Assembly (NCBI GenBank): GCA_963931865.1
Contig: OZ007513.1
Coordinates: forward strand, 8,498,155 to 8,562,154
Direction of reading: 5' to 3'
DNA: 64,000 bases
Source of the DNA: Axinella damicornis
Lineage: Eukaryota; Porifera; Demospongiae; Axinellida; Axinellidae
Numbering within the stretch: position 1 is the stretch's first letter; each line of letters starts with the position of its first letter. Of this stretch, positions 46,901 to 55,344 are shown in pieces. The notes beneath the pieces are model-generated. The model saw only the letters and a program-made list of their open reading frames with translations. It was not told the DNA's origin and made no database searches. Made by a program: the position numbers and the translations under genes.

Positions 46901-49900
46901 AGAGCTGACAAGATTGCTTCAACAGACATGCCCTAATTAATGCCCACTGAATTAACCCACATGCTGCATACAAAGGTCTGACTGACAAGAAGGGTGCCTC
47001 CAGCATTCAAGGGACGGCCTCATACATGTAGCAAGCTGAGAGTTCGCCTCCTTACCCTTCAGGGACAGGCACTTTCCGCTGTGCTTTGGGAGCCACGGGG
47101 TTGAGGTCACCAGCAAACAGCACAACCAGTTCATCAGCCACCGCTGCTCCCTTGCTCTGCAGCTTCACAATGTACTTCATCAGCTGCAGACAAGATACAT
47201 ACTATTCATCAAGGGTACAGTACGTTGCACTGGTGAAAGATACACATCATAATGATCTGGAACAGATGACATTTGAATGTCACAGGAAACTGCATGTCAT
47301 AATATTATGATCGATACAAAATAAACTATTGTTCTAGGTTAGGGAGGTCGTTCCAGTCATGTATTATATATTTAAGCTGGGTAGATTGTTACAGTCATGT
47401 GACCTCACTGTTCTTCAAGGTGGTTATAGTCATGTGCCGTTCAAGCTAGGGGAAGATGCTATAATCATGGGTTTGGGAGAATTTTACACTGTTTGGAAAC
47501 TCATCCCTTATATTAAGGGGAAAAACTGTGTACCCCCCACAGTTTTTTCCCTTATTATTAAGGGGAAAAACTGTGTACCCGCACACAATATGTTCCCTTA
47601 TTATTAAGGGGAAAAACTGTGTACCCCCACACAGTTTTTTCCCTTATCATTAAGGGGAAAAACTGTGTACCCCCACACAAAATGTTCCCTTATTATTAAG
47701 GGGAAAAACTGTGTACCCCCACACAATATGTTCCCTTATTATTAAGGGGAAAAACTGTGTACCCCCACACAGTTTTTTTCCCTATCACATTAAGGGGAAA
47801 AAACTGTACCCCCACACAAAATGTTCCCTTATTATTAAGGGAAAATATTGTGTATCCCCCCACAAAATGTAAGTATGGTATAGTCAGTATGGTGTGTAGA
47901 ATCTGCATAGTAAGTTCACATCAACAAATACATTATAAATGGCATGAAGGCCAAGTCCACTTTGTACAAAGCTCTGTACAACTGTCCACATCGATGCATA
48001 TTCCCACGGGATACCACTCTTTGCATCTCACACACTTGACCATTTTGCAGCCTTATTTCTTTGGCATGCGACAAGTGCAGTACCGTATAGCGGGAAAATT
48101 TGGCGGGCATTAAATTTGGCGATTTCAGCCAAAACGCCGTATTTTTAAATTTGGCGAATTTTAAATTTGGCGATTCGATGCTCGGCACAAATGACGTAAC
48201 GGCTATGACGTAAGCCTCAGCGTGAGGCGCTCAGTGTGAAGAGAACATGTATCGGTCGAGTGCGACCAGTTAGTTACCAGCTAGCCATGGAGACCTTCGA
48301 AGTAGGGAAATGTGTCAGAGGCCATCACGTTTTCCATACAGTTTGAAGCCCCACCGTCCGAGAGCGTCGATGGGATTGCGCTGTGGCGGTGAAGCGCTCG
48401 AGCGCAATCGTTGGCCACGTCCCTCACACTCTCGTTAGCGGCTTTTAGTGTAGTTCCTTCCCAGAGAGAGAGGAATCCCCGATGTCGCGTTCTCTTGGGA
48501 GTATACAGCAGCTGAGTCTTGTCTGAAATACTGGTAGCTACAGCGCTACCGTACGTACGTATGTAATGTGCGCGCGCATACCCAAGTGGCCGGCCGGCTG
48601 GAGTGGGGTTTAATATTGGCGGAATTTAATTTGGCGATTTTTCCCTGCACCGCCAAATCGCCAAATTAAAATCCCCGCCAAATTTTCCCGCTGTACGGTA
48701 TATAGGGACTGTGTAGGTAGCTTTTATTTTCTTCAGCATCCGACGGGATTTTCGGACAGGGAATGACTCCGCTTCCCCTGCTTCAAGGCATTTTATAAGG
48801 TGGGGCCTCATCTCTTTTCGCTCAAACACGAGGCTTCCTGGCTCCTTCCCATGCGCTAGTGCAGTAGCTGAAGCCAATGCAAACAAACCACAATCTGCAC
48901 TCCCTGTTCTTTGTAGCAAAACACCTTTAATTGTGAAACCTGAAATCATGTGCCACTTAGAAATATGTGACGTGATACTTCTTTTGGGACAGGTTGGTAT
49001 GTGGTTCATGCAATAATTAATAGGGGAGGGAAGGAAACATCCCCTCCCTTCAAAACTGTGTGTGGGGTACACATAGCCTCGTTCCCAGGCCTACCCCGTT
49101 TTTTCTGTTCTGAAGGGCGGCGAAAAACGCAGAAGGCCTGGTACGATTCATCACGTGAGTGACGTCAGGTGGACGCAAGGGTACGGGTGGACGTAGTGGG
49201 GGGGGGGGGGGGGGGGGGGGGCATAGTCGTTTCAGCAGGTCCTGAAGGCTGTTCATCATCCAGTCGGCTCGGTTCGAACGCTCCGTGGCTAGTCGAGACT
49301 CTCAGACGATCTACACAACTTCCTCGGCGGTTTTTAAACTTATTCGCGGTTGGGCCACACCCCCCTACGTCCACTTGACATAAAGCACATGATGAATTGT
49401 ACCAGGCCTTCCCCGTTTTTCGCCGCCCTTCCACATCCGTGTATTATTGTCAACGGAAACTGAAAAACGGGGTAGGCCTGGGAACGAGGCTAGGGTACAC
49501 AGTCTCAATAATAAGGGAGCATTTTGTGTGGGGGCATATAGTTTATCCCTTCAAAACTGTGTGAGGGTCCACAGTTTTTCCCCTTAATAATAAGGGAACA
49601 TTCTGTGTGTGGGTACACATTTTTTCCCCTTATTAATAAGGGAACATTTTGTGTGAGGTACACAGTTTTTCCCCTTAATATAAGGAATAGCAAAACTGTG
49701 TAACACTTTTCTGTGTCACAGTTTTTCCCCTTAATAATAAGGGAAAAAACTGTGTGGGGGGTACACAGTTTTTTCCCTTAATATAAGGGATGAGTTTCCA
49801 AACAGTGTAGATTTATTTCAACCCATAATCATGTGACTTCACCATTACTCAAGCTGGGGGGTGGGGGGGGGGGGGGGGGGGGTTGTTACAGTCATATGAC

Positions 49901-52401
49901 CTCACTGTTCAAGCTGGGGAGGTTGTTAGAGTCATGTGACCGCACTGTAGTTCAAGCTGGGCAGGTTGTTACAGTCATGTGACCTCACAGCTGATCAAGC
50001 TAGGGGACGATGCTACAGTCATGTGACTACATTATTACTCAAGCCAGGGATGTTGTTCCAGTCATGTGACATCACTGTAGTTTAAGCTGGGGAGGTTGTT
50101 GTTACAGTCATGTGACCTCACTGCTGATCAAGCTAGGGGAACATGCTACAGTCATGTGACTTCACTATTACTCAAGCTGGGGGGAGGTTGTTACAGTCAT
50201 GTGACCTCACTGTTAATAAAGCAGAGGGAGGAATCTATTGGTTTATGGTAAGCTGGTAAGTTGCTCCCTCAAAGCAATGACAGGCACCATACTCACCTGC
50301 AGGATACAGCAGGCCCTCTCCTGCACCTCCAGATCCCCACTCTGGATAAACACGGGCAGCTTCTCCACCAACATCGCACCAACCTCCTCCACGGCTTCAG
50401 GAGTTCCCTGTGAGTGAGGGAGAAGATATGAACCACTGAAGACCAGCTACAAGCACCTATATCCCCACAGGAAGGGAATATGAGTCAAACAACGTGATGT
50501 GCTTATAATAATTCGAATGCCATACTATTCCTCGAATAGGAAGTGCACTTCAATTGGAATTATGGCTTTTCCTCATTATAGGATCAAGAATGGTAGTAGC
50601 TTAGGATGAGAGTCAATCCTGTGCGTATCAGCGAATACGCACTTATATGTGAGATGCACTTAATAACACGCAACTACGGTAGTGTTACATATCACATGAC
50701 AGTCTGCATTGGGTCATGGGCTCCTGATAATGATAATGATTACTATGTAGTCGGACTCATACCAAACCAACATATCAAGACCAAGTAACTTGCAGTACAA
50801 AATGCTCCTTGTACTGAAAGCAAGTATAATACCTTCATGCATGTGCTTAATAACGAGTGATGACAGCTGTATTAGCCGACACTTTGAACTCGTACAGTAG
50901 AGGTAGATATGAGGAGCAAGTCCAAAAGTGAGTTGCAAACAATGCCTACAGAGCAGCTAACAAAGGAGGCTCAGCATGAGTGAGTCCCATGTATATTAGC
51001 TTATTATTCTCCCTTGTATACCTGTCTTAAAATGCAACCCGACATAAATCTGAACACAGACGCCCACACCCACCCGTGTACACCCGCCCCACACACACAC
51101 ACCTGTCACACTCACCCACCTGTGCACACCCACCCACATGTACACACCTACCCACCCATGCACACCCACCCATGCACATCCACCCACCCACCCACCCATG
51201 CACACCCACCCACATGTGCACACCTACCCACATGTGCACACCTACCCACATGTGCACACCCACCCACCCATGCACACCCACCCACATGTGCACACCTACC
51301 CACCCATGCACACCCACCCATGCACTCCACCCACCCACCCACCCACCCACCCATGCACACCCACCCACATGTACACACCTACCCACCCGTGCACACCCAC
51401 CCATGCACATCCACCCACCCACCCACCCACCCACCCATGCACACCCACCCACATGTGCACACCTACCCACCCATGCACACCCACCCACCTGCCCCACACC
51501 CACCCAATCACCTCAGCTTCAGCCTTCACCAGAATGCTGGCATACAACTTGATGATGTTCTGCACAAAGACCGCCTGAATATGTCCGGGGAGGGCAGTCA
51601 CTTTCGAGTTGAGGAGGGCATCCAGGGTAGACCGAGGGTCGGAAAGGTGTTCAGAAAATTCTCCCACAATCCAGGAGGCGGCATACAGCACCTCACAGAT
51701 GCCATTATTGTCGACGTTCCCGGTGAAAAGATGAGTGTTCTCCAGGATGGTGGCCTAGAGTAACAGAGGTCAGAGGTCAGGTTAGCACATATGACTCCAG
51801 TCGTGCAGGTATGGATAATGTTTAAATTAAATGTACACCCCCCCCCCCCCCCCCCCCCCCCTCTTTCCACCCCTAATTGATGATCATTCCTGCGCAATGA
51901 GTACTACGGTTATATATGCGTCCTTAAAATTGATGCCGAGATTCGGAGTGCTTCCTGACATTCGTTTGCGGCGAAGCTTCACCGCAAACCAGACCGTATA
52001 TTCTGGAAACTGGAAGGCTTCTTACGAGAATCGGAAGGATTCTTCTGAAGATGCAGAAGGTTTCTTCCAAAGAACACTGGCTTTGTACGTACCAAAGTTT
52101 CCGAAAGATGATGCAGCTTTGCGTTAGGCCTTCTGTAGCGCGTTTGTAGTGGAAACCCTGACCAGCGATGGAAGGGTTTCTGAATCACGGCATCAATTTA
52201 AAGATGTGTGCCATAATCAGCTAGCACAGCAATCAGGAAACTAGAGGGGCACAAGGATACTGGTATGCCCTCACCATCTGCCGGACAGAGAAAGGCCGGA
52301 CCTCCTTGACTCTGATGGTCACATCAAGCATCTGCGCGGCAATCAGCTTTCCCTGTCCAGTGCTCTCAAAGCGAGTCATCTCAACCAGCACGGTGATGTA
52401 C
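33033..52401 (-). CDS. AP3D1: AP-3 complex subunit delta (delta-adaptin), 22 exons, N-terminal part not visible
   Basis: Exons in coding order: 52275-52401, 51512-51754, 50297-50407, 47056-47183, 46119-46311, 44451-44616, 43688-43821, 43034-43122, 42036-42117, 41559-41603, 41065-41188, 39674-39984, 38881-39027, 37490-37551, 37047-37080, 36947-37015, 36728-36779, 36298-36386, 35332-35417, 34551-34608, 33957-34109, 33033-33119 (stop TGA 33033-33035). Every junction is GT-AG and phase-compatible, giving about 862 codons without a break. Diagnostic matches to animal delta-adaptin include NNGICEVLYAASWIVGEFSEHL, LNPVAPKAQRKVPVPEGLDLD, NNPHYLKS and DGIKVPFQLPPG. The protein is the large subunit of the AP-3 adaptor that sorts cargo from endosomes to lysosomes and lysosome-related organelles. 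About 430 N-terminal residues of the alpha-solenoid trunk are missing from the window. Confidence 0.92.
33120..33956. other. Last AP3D1 intron
   Basis: Contains overlapping short ORFs on the minus strand (33353-33550 and 33565-33804), with stretches such as MFGPANLRDSFIGRRVTG and SPFREFRPGITHCTGEP that look protein-like but that I cannot assign. They may be a transposon remnant. A GT microsatellite lies just before the penultimate exon at about 34116-34165. Confidence 0.35.
34251..34415. mobile_element. Foldback element, 165 bp, in an AP3D1 intron
   Basis: TGGCCTCTCCTACTCCACCTC at the left pairs with GAGGTGGAGTAGGACAGGCCA at the right. Inner blocks GGGGTACTGCCATTCC and GGAATGGCA-like also pair. 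Not of the TAGCCTCG family. Confidence 0.75.
35475..35861. mobile_element. Foldback MITE with poly-C core in an AP3D1 intron
   Basis: TAGCCTCGTTCCCAGGCTGCCTGTGTTTGA ... GGCCTGGGAACGAGGCTA. The centre carries a 21-base C run (35714-35734). The right half includes TGACGTCATTGCATGTGACCA mirrored by TGGTCATGTGTGGTGCCATCA on the left. Confidence 0.85.
37297..37389. mobile_element. Hairpin MITE, TAGTCTCGG subfamily
   Basis: TAGTCTCGGCCCCAGACCCAAACC ... CCAGCACGGATCGC pairs almost perfectly with GCGATCCGTGCTGG ... GGTTTGGGTCTGGGACCGAGACTA. In an AP3D1 intron. Confidence 0.9.
37683..38091. mobile_element. Foldback MITE with 39-base poly-C core
   Basis: TAGCCTCGTTCCCAGATC ... GGGCCTGGGAACGTGGCTA. 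Poly-C 37915-37953. The sequence next to the poly-C (ACATCCACCTGACATCA, and GACGTCAGGTGGAC on the other arm) is shared with the member at 49074-49492. Confidence 0.85.
38252..38430 (-). mobile_element. MITE-like element (CACTCCTGGTAG ends), partial copy C
   Basis: TTACACTCCTGGTAGGGGAAATATTGTG at the left is the element's right end in inverse. ACTGAAACTCACTTCGG (about 38363-38380) is the inverse of the internal GTGAGTTTCAG splice-donor region. Minus orientation, the same as AP3D1. Confidence 0.65.
38881..46311 (-). CDS. AP3D1: AP3D1 hinge exons (acidic/lysine-rich, disordered)
   Basis: Nine exons. It opens with LDLDKWINEPPSDSDGD (46.2 kb) and an acidic patch, continues with REQRRQDQMNNPHYLKS (44.5 kb), a KKKKKRKGRKGG stretch ending in TTTGEMPE (43.7 kb), IKTDDLSKALNQNLDV (43.1 kb), PLRDDEVLPVRQHRVV (42.1 kb), PKKKKGKDKHKKKRK (41.6 kb), a Glu- then Lys/His-rich exon (41.1 kb), GDIDDLEFWLSAADAP (39.8 kb) and KPRKDKKGGRKHKSKQ (38.9 kb). 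Short anchors such as EMPE, DLxFWLS and ExLPxxxHR occur in the same order in vertebrate delta-adaptin, while the lysine-rich filler has diverged. The hinge links trunk to ear. Splice phase confirms each join, including the 1-base phase at 44451 that gives Asp with the next exon. Confidence 0.88.
39310..39585. repeat. Tandem array of a MITE end plus spacer, 6 units of about 47 bp
   Basis: Units of GGCTGGGAACGAGGC(T)GGGATTTGTCCTGATTACAGTCCAGTAGC. The GGGAACGAGG part is the end of the TAGCCTCGTTCCCAG family, so a transposon terminus has been amplified in tandem inside an AP3D1 intron. Confidence 0.9.
40430..40992. mobile_element. Foldback MITE, 563 bp, with about 75-bp near-perfect arms
   Basis: TAGCCTCGTTCCCAGGCCGTCTGCCAGTCGCGCGCGCATCGCATACGTGACCTTTGAACCCTTGTCAGATAGCTGG is mirrored at 40917-40992. 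The core is non-repetitive with no recognised domain. In an AP3D1 intron. Confidence 0.9.
42182..42626. mobile_element. Foldback MITE, 445 bp, in an AP3D1 intron
   Basis: TAGCCTCGTTCCCAGGCCTTCTCACC ... GGTGAGGAAGGCCTAGGAACAAGGCTA. Inner inverted blocks share GACGTTGGGTGGACGGGAGTGGCACATTCC. Confidence 0.9.
42815..42953. repeat. Short tandem repeat followed by a 43-base poly-C run
   Basis: Three imperfect units of about 35 bases (CTGAACTGGAATCCTAGAGATC.C..., to 42909) abut an uninterrupted C run at 42911-42953, the longest homopolymer in the window. Confidence 0.9.
43555..43670. mobile_element. Foldback MITE, TAGCCTCGGTCCCAGACCC subfamily (degenerate)
   Basis: TAGCCTCGGTCCCAGACCCAAACCAACCCCGG... 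with a degenerate right arm (GATCCACGCTAGGGTTGGTGGGGACGGTACTAT). It lies directly beside the AP3D1 exon at 43688. Confidence 0.7.
43960..43990 (+). repeat. Poly-C tract, 31 bases
   Basis: Uninterrupted C run in an AP3D1 intron. A poly-G run also occurs at 43197-43218. Confidence 0.95.
45066..45345 (+). repeat. 20-bp minisatellite, 14 copies (CCCCATTCCACTCATTGTAT)
   Basis: Fourteen copies of CATTCCAC at 20-base spacing, varying mainly at the last bases (GTA, GTG, GCA). CATTCC is the core of TEAD/MCAT sites. In an AP3D1 intron. It generates long false ORFs (HSTHCVPIPL-type). Confidence 0.95.
45419..45842. mobile_element. MITE with TIR (CT)AAGCAGTGTTCTCG, about 424 bp
   Basis: Left AAGCAGTGTTCTCGCCAGGATTTT; right ...TAACGAGAACACTGCTAAG. 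The inverted ends are about 15 bases. The core contains a short plus-strand reading frame without a recognised domain. Confidence 0.65.
45872..45971. mobile_element. Foldback MITE with CAGTCTAGCC ends
   Basis: CAGACTAGCCACTAGCCCCTCTCC ... GGAGAGGGGCTAACGGCTAGACTG. A half copy (CAGTCTAGCCGCTAGCCCCTCTCCGCG) is at 43993-44020. Confidence 0.8.
46384..46566 (-). mobile_element. MITE-like element (mobile first-exon family), partial copy D
   Basis: Inverse copy of the internal portion of the 2645-3156 element: GATTACACCGCCGTGATCGCACCATG, then ACTCACCTTGGTGGTGGAG (inverse of the splice-donor unit), then the inverse of ATGGAGGCCAACGGGAAG. The terminal repeats are not recognisable. Confidence 0.6.
47056..52401 (-). 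CDS. AP3D1: AP3D1 trunk end (HEAT-like solenoid) exons
   Basis: Four exons encode the last part of the adaptin trunk: YITVLVEMTRFESTGQGKL (52.3 kb, beginning inside the Trp codon of the usual W-Y-I), the 81-codon exon with GICEVLYAASW and LPGHIQAVFVQNIIKLYASIL (51.5 kb), LPVFIQSGDLEVQERACCILQ (50.3 kb) and LMKYIVKLQSKG ... LFAGDLNPVAPKAQ (47.1 kb). They follow vertebrate delta-adaptin in order and nearly in length. The introns between them hold a CA-rich minisatellite (51.06-51.51 kb), a SINE and a roughly 2.9-kb inverted structure (47.34-50.2 kb). The preceding exon should supply the first two bases of the Trp codon; I do not find it between 52.4 and 64.0 kb. Confidence 0.92.
48081..48700. 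mobile_element. MITE (TACCGTATAGCGGGAAAATTTGGCGGG ends) with captured HIRAN-like fragment
   Basis: Left TACCGTATAGCGGGAAAATT and GGCGGGCATTAAATTTGGCGA pair with TCGCCAAATTAAAATCCCCGCC and AATTTTCCCGCTGTACGGTA at the right. Inside, from an ATG at 48287, the frame reads METFEVGKCVRGHHVFHTV, stop, then WDCAVAVKRSSAIVGHVPHTL. The pattern VRGxHVY...AVAVK..xxVGHVP is that of a HIRAN-like domain common in sponge and cnidarian proteins. The in-frame TGA and missing middle show it is a dead captured fragment. Confidence 0.7.
48715..48960 (-). pseudogene. C48/Ulp1-like cysteine protease C-terminal fragment
   Basis: The minus-strand frame reads LLQRTGSADCGLFALASATAL, then MRPHLIKCLEAGEAESFPVRK. This fits the C-terminal catalytic block of Ulp1-type peptidases (oxyanion Gln and nucleophile Cys in Q.xGxxDCGxFA), a domain widespread in large DNA transposons of invertebrates. 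The His and Asp blocks are not seen. It lies inside an AP3D1 intron and between the arms of the inverted structure at 47.34-50.2 kb, so it may be the remnant of that element's own gene. Confidence 0.6.
49074..49492. mobile_element. Foldback MITE with poly-G core
   Basis: TAGCCTCGTTCCCAGGCCTACCCCGTTTTT ... AAAAACGGGGTAGGCCTGGGAACGAGGCTA. Poly-G 49198-49221. Shares GTGACGTCAGGTGGACG with the member at 37683. Confidence 0.9.
50455..50700 (-). repeat. tRNA-derived SINE, copy 1
   Basis: Inverse of a tRNA-like head with degenerate A and B boxes (GAGAGTCAATCC is the inverse of the B box), followed by a body containing CCTCGAATAGGAAGTG and CACAGGAAG. Matches the copy at 55485-55720. Confidence 0.65.
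51060..51510 (+). repeat. CA-rich minisatellite (CACCCACCCATGCACAC units)
   Basis: Units of about 18-22 bases built on CACCCACC(C)ATGCACAC and CACATGTGCACACCTAC, about 450 bases, ending just before the AP3D1 exon at 51512. All six frames are open because of the composition, producing His/Pro/Thr or Gly/Trp/Val false ORFs. Confidence 0.95.
51830..51860 (+). repeat. Poly-C tract
   Basis: About 24 uninterrupted C, upstream (genomically right) of the AP3D1 exon at 51512-51754. Confidence 0.9.
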
Positions 52402-52620
52402 CTGGGAGGAGAGAGATAAATAAACAATACTGATTCATGCTCATAGCAGCCAGGTTCTACGACTATAGAGAACACAAATATATAACAATAGCGTAACCAT
52501 CCATGGGATCTGATTGTGAATCAGCTCATAACAGCATATACGCACATAGAAGTGTGTCATGAATATTATACCAAGTGTCAGGTATCTGAGAGCAGTGAGG
52601 ATGCAAGCAACACCACATCC

Positions 52621-53003
52621 TAGCCTCGTTCCCAGGCCCCGCCCAGCTTTTCGTCGCTTGCAGTACGGAAAAGCGGGGAGAGCCTGGTATGTTTCGCCAT
52701 GTGGGCATTATGTAATCGACAAACGGCCAAAATTTTCAGAAGGAAAAAGCCAAGTTTTGCGTATTGTTCAACCAACTACACGTTCAACGCTTGGTGTGTA
52801 TGACAGTCGCCCCCCGCTAGCTAGATACATGTGGTCACACCTTTGCTCTTCTTGCTGTTCTGAGCCCCAGTTCGCCCACGTTCAATTAAGAGTCCTTTCT
52901 ACCACCTTTCTACCCTCGACGTCACGCACGTGAGGAAACATACCAGGCCCTCCGCGTTCTTTCGTGCAACCGAAAGCGGCGCGCGAGCCTGGGAACGAGG
53001 CTA
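52621..53003. mobile_element. Foldback MITE, 383 bp
   Basis: TAGCCTCGTTCCCAGGCCCCGCCC ... GAGCCTGGGAACGAGGCTA. Inner blocks near both ends contain AGCCTGGTATGTTTCGCCATGTG and the inverse TACCAGGCCCTCCGCG. Confidence 0.85.
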
Positions 53004-53129
53004 AGCACATCAACAGTTGCTAACTCCCGCTGATCCTTTTGGTCAAGGCACAGAACGTACTATAGATGATTAACTACTCATGACATCACACTTCTATGCC
53101 GATCCCATGGACAGCTTGTAAGGTAAGAA

Positions 53130-53302
53130 ATACCAGTTTGCCGTGCATTACGGGTTTTAGTGCACGAGGGCAATCTAGTTAACGGTCGAGGGCGAGATAA
53201 TGCACGAGCCGAAGGCGAGTGCATTATCTGCCCAAGACCGTTAGACCGTTAACTAGATTGACAGAGTGCACTAAAGCCGGTAAATACACTGCAAACTGGT
53301 AT
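53130..53302. mobile_element. Palindromic MITE with ATACCAGTTTGC ends
   Basis: ATACCAGTTTGCCGTGCATTACGGG..TTTAGTGCAC ... AATCTAGTTAACGGTC pairs with GACCGTTAACTAGATTGACAGAGTGCACTAAA ... CACTGCAAACTGGTAT. A related inverted partial copy is at about 62265-62340, and the adjacent TAGATAATGCA-rich flank is shared too. Confidence 0.8.
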
Positions 53303-53630
53303 CTAAACTACTTAGTGCAAATTACTGACCCGATACAGCCTTTGATCTTTCATTACCTAGATAATGCAAACTAAAGTCGATTTAATGCTCCATCATGTGA
53401 TCGGATCGATTCTGAGGCGTCTGATTCGTTGAGGGTCACGTGAGTAGCACTAAATGCTACATATTAGAAGGTTACTATAATATGGGAATGAGAAACTAAC
53501 AACAATGAGCAACAGAGATTTCCAACTATACATTCACCAAGCAAGAGTGGCATGATAGAGGATTGTGCATCAAATATAGTGCAACGTGCATGCACTTCAA
53601 AAATCAATTTGCAAATGACTTTAACCCTTT

Positions 53631-55344
53631 AACCGATGAAGCCGTCTGTAGACGGCATGAGCACATGCGTGTCTTAGCGAAAATCCAAAAAATTCATTTT
53701 TTAACGTAGCGCTACCGTTCTGAGCATGCTCAGAAGGTTGCTAAACACGTGGTAAATTCTAGAACATTCTACGGCATCGGTTACTAAGGGGTATTGCGCA
53801 ATGATGCAAAAAGTACAAAAATTCCAAGATGGCGAACATGTAGATTGTAAGCGGTGTTCTTGAACAGCTGGATAACGTCGATTACGACCTTGATGATGGA
53901 TAAAACAGCGATATTGAACGAGAAGGAGTCCGTAGCTACCTTCCTAGGGCTGGCTTGGGCGGTTTTGAGGACGGTGATCGAGACCGGAGAAGACAATGGA
54001 GACGAAAACATGGACGCGATGGAGACGATAAAGAAATGGCTACTATCCCTCCCCATAGTCGGGACCAGGATGATCTGGACGCTGCCTCAAGTAAGTCTAT
54101 GCTTCTTGAACCTACAAATATAGTTTAGTAGTCCGTGAATGTCTAGGAAAGAAATGGCAATATTGTAAGTGTGACTGTATTCTGTATACAGTGTGAAGAG
54201 TACACGGAGCAGTCCTTCCCCTTCCTCTCAAGGCTCTGCCAGTTCCTCTGCGTTTGTAGAAGGTCTGCATGAGCAATCCAGTCCGTTCCTATCATGGATC
54301 AGCCTGCTCAGACCCTTCCCCTCATGGATCTGCCAGCTCCTCTCTAGATCATTCGTCAAGTCACCCCGGGACGTCCGTCCTGAAAGACGAGGACCAAACG
54401 ACGACATGGACAAGGACGGGGCGAGGACATGGACTCGGTGCATTATATGGTGATCAGCAGGGGTGGGGGGGGGGGGGGAGTGAGGGGAGGAGGGTAGAGG
54501 GGGGGGGAGTGAGGGGAGGAGGGTAGAGGGGGGGGGAGAGCAAATGCAAACAGTTGACTGTCCACCTATACAAATGACCAGTGCATTTCACGGGGTTCCT
54601 ACGAGAAAGAAGAAAGGGACGCTGCCGCCTTTCACTTCAAAAGTAGCAAAGCCAGGTGGTCCTGTTCATGATAGTATGTTGTATGGGCCTTTGCAAGGTC
54701 TTTTGTTTGACTAGGAATTGCTGGTAGTTGAGACAGCTAGGTATACGCAACGTAAGACGCGCCGTTATGGAAGGCCACAGTCTAATGTCACTGTTGATGA
54801 AATGGTGTTGTTTGGAGGTATATATATTCTGTCATGCACACACAAACATGCAGGTTAGTGACATTCCAGTGCAGAAGAATGAGCTGGCAGTGTGGGCTAT
54901 TGTCGTTTACATCTATTCCTTGGATTTGAGGGCGTGTGCAGTCTTCTTCGAAACACTGGTTCTGATACTTGTCTTTGTGATGCTCCTGTCTGCTCTCTTG
55001 GACTGCTGGAGTCATATGAGGGGCTCTTGAGGATAGCATAACAATACACAAGTGTTTATTTCTTGAAAATGCTTGCATGGTGTGCTGTTACAATGGCAAT
55101 AATAAAATAATAATAATAATAATTATCAAATTCTTTGAAAATTCCCATTTACATGGATTTTTACCGTGCACGTAACTGCTAGGGCTCTAAGAATGACATC
55201 ATAATGCGTATAAATAGCTCTGCTAGCTAAAAATGCCTGGTTGCTACGGAGTTGGACGCATAGCGGCGCTGCTATGGATTTTTAAGTAAACACTGTTCAA
55301 TTTCCTCGTTAAAACGCAAATTAATTAATCGGTTAAAGGGTTAA
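53631..55344. mobile_element. piggyBac element, decayed, with TTAA target duplication
   Basis: TTAA at 53631-53634 and 55341-55344 flank perfect 13-bp inverted ends CCCTTTAACCGAT (53635-53647) and ATCGGTTAAAGGG (55328-55340). TTAA duplication with CCC-starting ends is the piggyBac signature. The interior carries transposase relics on the plus strand in shifting frames: LEQLDNVDYDLDD near 53860, FTSKVAKPGGPVHDSMLYG near 54630, LVVETARYTQR near 54725, and SDIPVQKNELAVWAIVVYIYSLD near 54850. The catalytic Asp-rich core is absent, so this 1.7-kb copy is an internally deleted relic. Confidence 0.85.
53840..55027 (+). pseudogene. piggyBac transposase remnants
   Basis: Fragments follow the order of a piggyBac transposase N-terminal half: an acidic start (ELDNVDYDLDD type), a Ser/Pro linker, the KPGGPV...L..LL.VVETARYT segment, and the W-x-I helix after an intron-like gap. 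Stops and frame changes separate them, and a G-rich low-complexity stretch (54467-54540) interrupts. Nothing of the DDD catalytic domain remains. Confidence 0.65.

Larger units (their letters stand above)
47340..50215. repeat. Large inverted-repeat structure in an AP3D1 intron
   Basis: Left arm 47340-47865: a run of GTCATGTGACCTCAC-type units, then AAACTGTTTGG AAACTCATCCC, then tandem palindromic units of TTATTAAGGGGAAAAACTGTGTACCCCCACAC. Right arm about 49500-50215 has the same blocks in inverse order (ACACAGTTTTTCCCCTTAATA units, GGGATGAGTTTCCAAACAGT, then GTTACAGTCATGTGACCTCAC units at 40-70 base spacing). Between the arms lie a 620-bp MITE, a C48-peptidase fragment and a poly-G-cored MITE. 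The whole could be one large composite transposon. Confidence 0.75.

Noticed and set aside
47500..47870. CRISPR-like palindromic repeats of about 46 bp
   Set aside because: Spacing sequence is itself repeated, and the inverted partner array at 49.5-49.8 kb shows a transposon-type structure.
51014..51578. Long His/Pro/Thr and Gly/Trp/Val ORFs
   Set aside because: Open in several frames because of the CA-rich minisatellite; only the AP3D1 exon from 51512 is real.
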